Shown here one piece after another: positions 61,151 to 64,000 of a stretch of DNA of 64,000 nucleotides. Location of the stretch: NCBI RefSeq assembly GCF_017487405.1, contig NZ_CP062222.1, positions 2,403,001 to 2,467,000 of the forward strand, in the 5' to 3' direction. Source of the DNA: Brevundimonas goettingensis (GTDB lineage Bacteria > Pseudomonadota > Alphaproteobacteria > Caulobacterales > Caulobacteraceae). Numbering within the stretch: position 1 is the first letter of the stretch; every line of letters begins with the position of its first letter. The position numbers and the translations under genes are program-made. The notes under the pieces were generated by a model. That model was not told the origin of the DNA. It was given only the letters and a program-made list of their open reading frames with translations, and did no database searches.

Positions 61151-62602
61151 TCAGCCGCCGGTGGTCACGACGGCCTTGAGGACCGTCTCGCCATTGGCCG
61201 GGACCGGCACACGCCAGACGATGGTATTGGAGTCCTGAAGCTCGCCCGGGATCGACTGGTCGTCCAGTTCAGTGTTGCGGCCCAGACCATGCTGGCGGAC
61301 CTCGACCGTCGTCGCCTCGGGCCGGGCGTTGCGGACCATGTATTCCATCTCGAACCGCGTCCGCCAGCGGTAGTAGGCTGGCTTGGGTGCGCTGATGGAG
61401 GAGACGACGCGCGGCTGGACCGTGACGTCGAAGGCCTGACCCGTGGTGATCACGATGTCCGATCCGGCGGGGGTGTGGGCCACCTGATCCTCGCCGATAA
61501 AGCGCGGCTCGCCCGAGGCGTCGTTGACATAGACCCGGGCCACCCCCGCCGGCAGCTGTGTCCCAACGCCCGAGGCCCGGCTGTTGGAGAAGATCACCGC
61601 GACATCGGCCGCCTGCGGCTCGGTCTCAGTGGTGAAGCTGTCCGCCTCATAGAGATAGCGTTTGGCGGCCGGCACGCCCGAGACGTCGATCAGCCCGACC
61701 TGCTTCGTCTGGTTGTTGGCCACGGTCACCGGCTCGGGCAGCGGATAGATATAGACGTCGGCCAGACCCTGCGCCTGGCCCTGCTCGGTCCCGTTGCCGC
61801 GCACGGTGGTCGTGCGCTGCTGGGGCGGGCGGTAGCTGCGACCATTGCCCGTGTCGTTGATCAGGGCGACGTCGCCCGCCACCACCCGGGTGTCGGCGTT
61901 GGAGAAGGTCACGCCCGAGCGATTGGTCAGGGTGATCCAGCCGGTCAGATCCAGCTTGCCGGCGGCCTCGTCGAAGCGGGCGACATAGTCGGCCTTCCAT
62001 TGCAGGCCGGTGGTCAGATAGGTCAGGCCGACGTCGCGGCGTCCGGCCCGGTCGGCCTCCAGCGTCACGCTCAACGTCGGGCGGGGACGCAGGTTCTCGG
62101 GCACACGGTCGAACACCACCCGGGTGGGCACGCCGTCGTCGCGCAGGACCACGACATGGCCGTCGACAGCCAGGACCACGCCCTGGTTGGCGGCCAGGAC
62201 GCGGGCGCGCTGGGTCTGTTCGGCGCCCGAGCCGGGGTTGGTGCGGACGATGCCGATCTCCTGCCCCACCGCCGACTGCATCAGCTTGTCCGGGGTCAGA
62301 AGGTCATAATCGAAATTCTGCTCCACCACCGACAGGCCCTGGCCGGTCAGGCCCACGGTCTCGGGCTTGATACTGGCGGAGACGCCCGGAAACTCGCGCC
62401 GCGACCGGCCGGCGGGCAGGGTCAGCGAGCGGGTGTCCTCCACTAGGGCGATGTCCTGATTATAGATGGTCAGGGAGACGTGATCCGGCCCGCCGGAGCC
62501 GTCCTGGACCGCGGCGGTCTGGGCAAGGACCGGACCGCCCAGCGTCGCGATCAGGGCGCCGAGGCCGGCGGCGGACAGGCACAGGTTGCGGCGGTCGGGC
62601 AT
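61151..62602 (-). CDS. Secreted DUF4139-family protein, paralog
   Basis: A 483-residue protein with a signal peptide (MPDRRNLCLSAAGLGALIAT; RR plus hydrophobic core to VLAQ) and the same two-part layout as the upstream-ranked neighbour: LTYLTTGLQWKADYVARFDE, WITLTNRSGVTFSNADTR and a C-terminal WRVPVPANGETVLKAVV. It lies directly upstream of the other gene in the same direction, with six bases between its stop and the neighbour's start. It lacks the TonB-box-like repeats. ATG 62602. Confidence 0.85.
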   Translation of the reverse strand: MPDRRNLCLSAAGLGALIATLGGPVLAQTAAVQDGSGGPDHVSLTIYNQDIALVEDTRSLTLPAGRSRREFPGVSASIKPETVGLTGQGLSVVEQNFDYDLLTPDKLMQSAVGQEIGIVRTNPGSGAEQTQRARVLAANQGVVLAVDGHVVVLRDDGVPTRVVFDRVPENLRPRPTLSVTLEADRAGRRDVGLTYLTTGLQWKADYVARFDEAAGKLDLTGWITLTNRSGVTFSNADTRVVAGDVALINDTGNGRSYRPPQQRTTTVRGNGTEQGQAQGLADVYIYPLPEPVTVANNQTKQVGLIDVSGVPAAKRYLYEADSFTTETEPQAADVAVIFSNSRASGVGTQLPAGVARVYVNDASGEPRFIGEDQVAHTPAGSDIVITTGQAFDVTVQPRVVSSISAPKPAYYRWRTRFEMEYMVRNARPEATTVEVRQHGLGRNTELDDQSIPGELQDSNTIVWRVPVPANGETVLKAVVTTGG

Positions 62603-62729
62603 GTTTACGACTCCAGACTGATTTCAGACCCTCCCACGGCCCTGCTCGACTGTCGAGGCGACCCGGCCCTGTTCCGGCGCGGCCCCTCGCCGCCTTTGCA
62701 GAGTGCGGCGGATCGGCTAGGCGGGGACC

Positions 62730-63119
62730 GTGAACCGCTCCCAGGCCGACAACTGGTCCATCCGGCGCTCGCTGGCCTTCTTGGCCGCGACGTTCGCGAT
62801 CACGTTCGGCAGCCTGATGCCGTTCGCGGCCCTTGCGGCCTCGACGCCCGGCCATCCGGTTTACTGTTCGGCCGACGGCCTCCAGACGGTCGCGGTCGAT
62901 GAAACCGGACATCCTCTGCCCGGCAAGGGGATGATGGGGGTCAAGTGCGCCGCCTGTCTTCTCGCCCTGTCGATCGCCTTGCCCGAGCCGCCGCTGGTCA
63001 CGGTCGCCGCCGCGCCCACGACCCGGCCGGCCTCGGTCTTCATCGCCGAGGCGCCGCGCTTGACGCCCCCGGCCCGCGGCCCGCCTCGCCCGCCGTCCAC
63101 CGCACCGCCCCTCGCCTGA
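62730..63119 (+). CDS. DUF2946-like small secreted protein
   Basis: A 129-residue product starting at GTG 62730 with an N-terminal hydrophobic stretch (SLAFLAATFAITFGSLMPFAALA) and a cysteine pair in VYCSADG and KCAACLLALS, the pattern of DUF2946 proteins, which often lie beside TonB receptors for metals such as copper. The C-terminus is proline-rich. It precedes the truncated TonB receptor by 67 bases and is probably co-transcribed. Confidence 0.7.
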   Translation: MNRSQADNWSIRRSLAFLAATFAITFGSLMPFAALAASTPGHPVYCSADGLQTVAVDETGHPLPGKGMMGVKCAACLLALSIALPEPPLVTVAAAPTTRPASVFIAEAPRLTPPARGPPRPPSTAPPLA

Positions 63120-63186
63120 ACCTCGACTGACGCCCTCCGCGCGAGCCCTCGCGCCTGCCCATTCCTGTTCAGGACCTCGAACCTTC

Positions 63187-64000
63187 ATGCTTCTCAAGAC
63201 CTCCGCGGCGCCCTGCGCGCTGCTGCTTGCCGCGCTCATCCCCCCCCCGGCCCACGCCCAAAGCGCCGATCAGGCCACTCGCCTCGACGAGATCATCGTC
63301 ACCGCCGCCCGCAATCCCGAAGACCCGCCCGTGGTCGCCGAGACCCGCGCGCGGCTGTCGCGGACACCCGGCGCGGTCGCCGTGGTCTCGGCCGAATCCT
63401 ATCGCGACCGCTATGCGCCCAACCTGGCCGACGTCCTGCGCGACGTGCCGGGCGTCTATGCGGAGAAGAAGTGGGGCGGCGACATTCGCTTGTCGATCCG
63501 CGGCTCGGGCATCGGCAACTCCAGCCATAACCGCGGGACCCTGCTGGCCCAGGACGGGATTCCGTTCAACGAGGCCGACGGCTTCGGCGACTTCCAGCTG
63601 ATCGACCCGTCGATCGCCCGCTACACCGAGGTCTACAAGGGCGGAAACGCCCTGCGCTTCGGCGGCGCCCTGCTGGGCGGAGCGATCAATCTGGTGACGC
63701 CAACCGGCCGGACGGCAGGGGCGGAAGACGCCTTCCGCATCGATGGCGGCTCATTCGGCACGCTGCGCGCCCATGCCGAGGTCGCGCGAACCTATGGCGA
63801 CTGGGACGTCTTCGTCGCCGCGACCGGTCAGAAAGCCGACGGCTGGCGTGACCAGTCGAACGGCCAGCAGCAGTACGGCTCCCTCAACATCGGCCGCCGC
63901 TTCGGCGAGGACCGCGAAGTCCGGCTCTATGTCTCCGGCGGCTATGTCCATCAGGAGATCCCGGGCTCGGTCAGCCTGTCCGACGCCCTGACCAGGCCGC
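63187..64000 (+). CDS. TonB-dependent receptor, C-terminus cut by window edge
   Basis: From ATG 63187 the frame is open to the window end (271 codons and one base) with no stop. It has a signal peptide (LLLAALIPPPAHAQ), a TonB-box region TRLDEIIVTAARN, and a plug domain (PNLADVLRDVPGVYAEKKWG, LSIRGSGIGNSSHNRG, YTEVYKGGNALRFGGALLGG). The DUF2946-like gene upstream suggests a metal or metal-complex substrate, an inference. Most of the barrel lies outside the window. Confidence 0.9.
   Translation, partial: MLLKTSAAPCALLLAALIPPPAHAQSADQATRLDEIIVTAARNPEDPPVVAETRARLSRTPGAVAVVSAESYRDRYAPNLADVLRDVPGVYAEKKWGGDIRLSIRGSGIGNSSHNRGTLLAQDGIPFNEADGFGDFQLIDPSIARYTEVYKGGNALRFGGALLGGAINLVTPTGRTAGAEDAFRIDGGSFGTLRAHAEVARTYGDWDVFVAATGQKADGWRDQSNGQQQYGSLNIGRRFGEDREVRLYVSGGYVHQEIPGSVSLSDALTRP

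Overview
This is a 64 kb stretch of a GC-rich alphaproteobacterial chromosome, most likely Caulobacterales and probably Brevundimonas. The evidence is a flagellin locus with a flaEY-like gene and sigma-54 signals, SOS boxes of the form GTTC-N7-GTTC, several TonB-dependent receptors, an S31-type signal set of short operons with ATGA/TGATG overlaps, and a GyrA quinolone-determining region carrying Ala and Met at the positions of E. coli Ser83 and Asp87, as I recall being reported for B. diminuta. No rRNA, tRNA, CRISPR array or insertion sequence was seen. Genes at both edges (a btuC-like permease at the left, a TonB receptor at the right) are cut by the window.

Layout. 1-6.2 kb: a cobalamin riboswitch drives a minus-strand operon btuB-cobC-cobO-btuF-btuC for corrinoid uptake and late cobalamin synthesis, with cobU divergent. 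6.4-10.5 kb: two small minus genes, an ScfR/RamB-type regulator and, divergently, isocitrate lyase (aceA). 10.6-16.6 kb: ileS, a lipoprotein, ribF with a MaoC hydratase, and a HAD phosphatase. 17-26.8 kb: an ABC exporter, rpmE, an L,D-transpeptidase, a class IV aminotransferase, gyrA, sodC, a drug/metabolite exporter and SOS-boxed ssb. 27-33.6 kb: two envelope proteins, then flaEY, flagellin, flaG and a second flagellin with a sigma-54 promoter. 33.8-35.7 kb: a phage-tail-like glycine-rich gene with a one-base frameshift at a C5/G5 run and two coupled small genes. 36-42.5 kb: housekeeping cassettes (DUF4112, an EEP-family enzyme, cca-Nudix-DUF1285, GNAT, enoyl-CoA hydratase plus MBL-fold). 42.7-46.1 kb: three tandem paralogs encoding secreted 12-cysteine repeat proteins, with the collapsed remnant of a fourth copy between the first two. 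46.1-48.9 kb: xthA and three unassigned genes. 49-52.4 kb: a large TonB receptor. 53-59.5 kb: recN (SOS box), bamD, prs, a lipoprotein, rplY and pth. 59.5-64 kb: two DUF4139-type secreted proteins, one of which carries two TonB-box-like motifs, then a DUF2946-like protein and the truncated TonB receptor.

The most novel-looking material is the cysteine-rich repeat array and its dead copy, the DUF4139 protein with duplicated TonB-box-like segments, the frameshifted tail-like gene with its coupled microgenes, and a 30-bp perfect intergenic repeat found at two places 27 kb apart.
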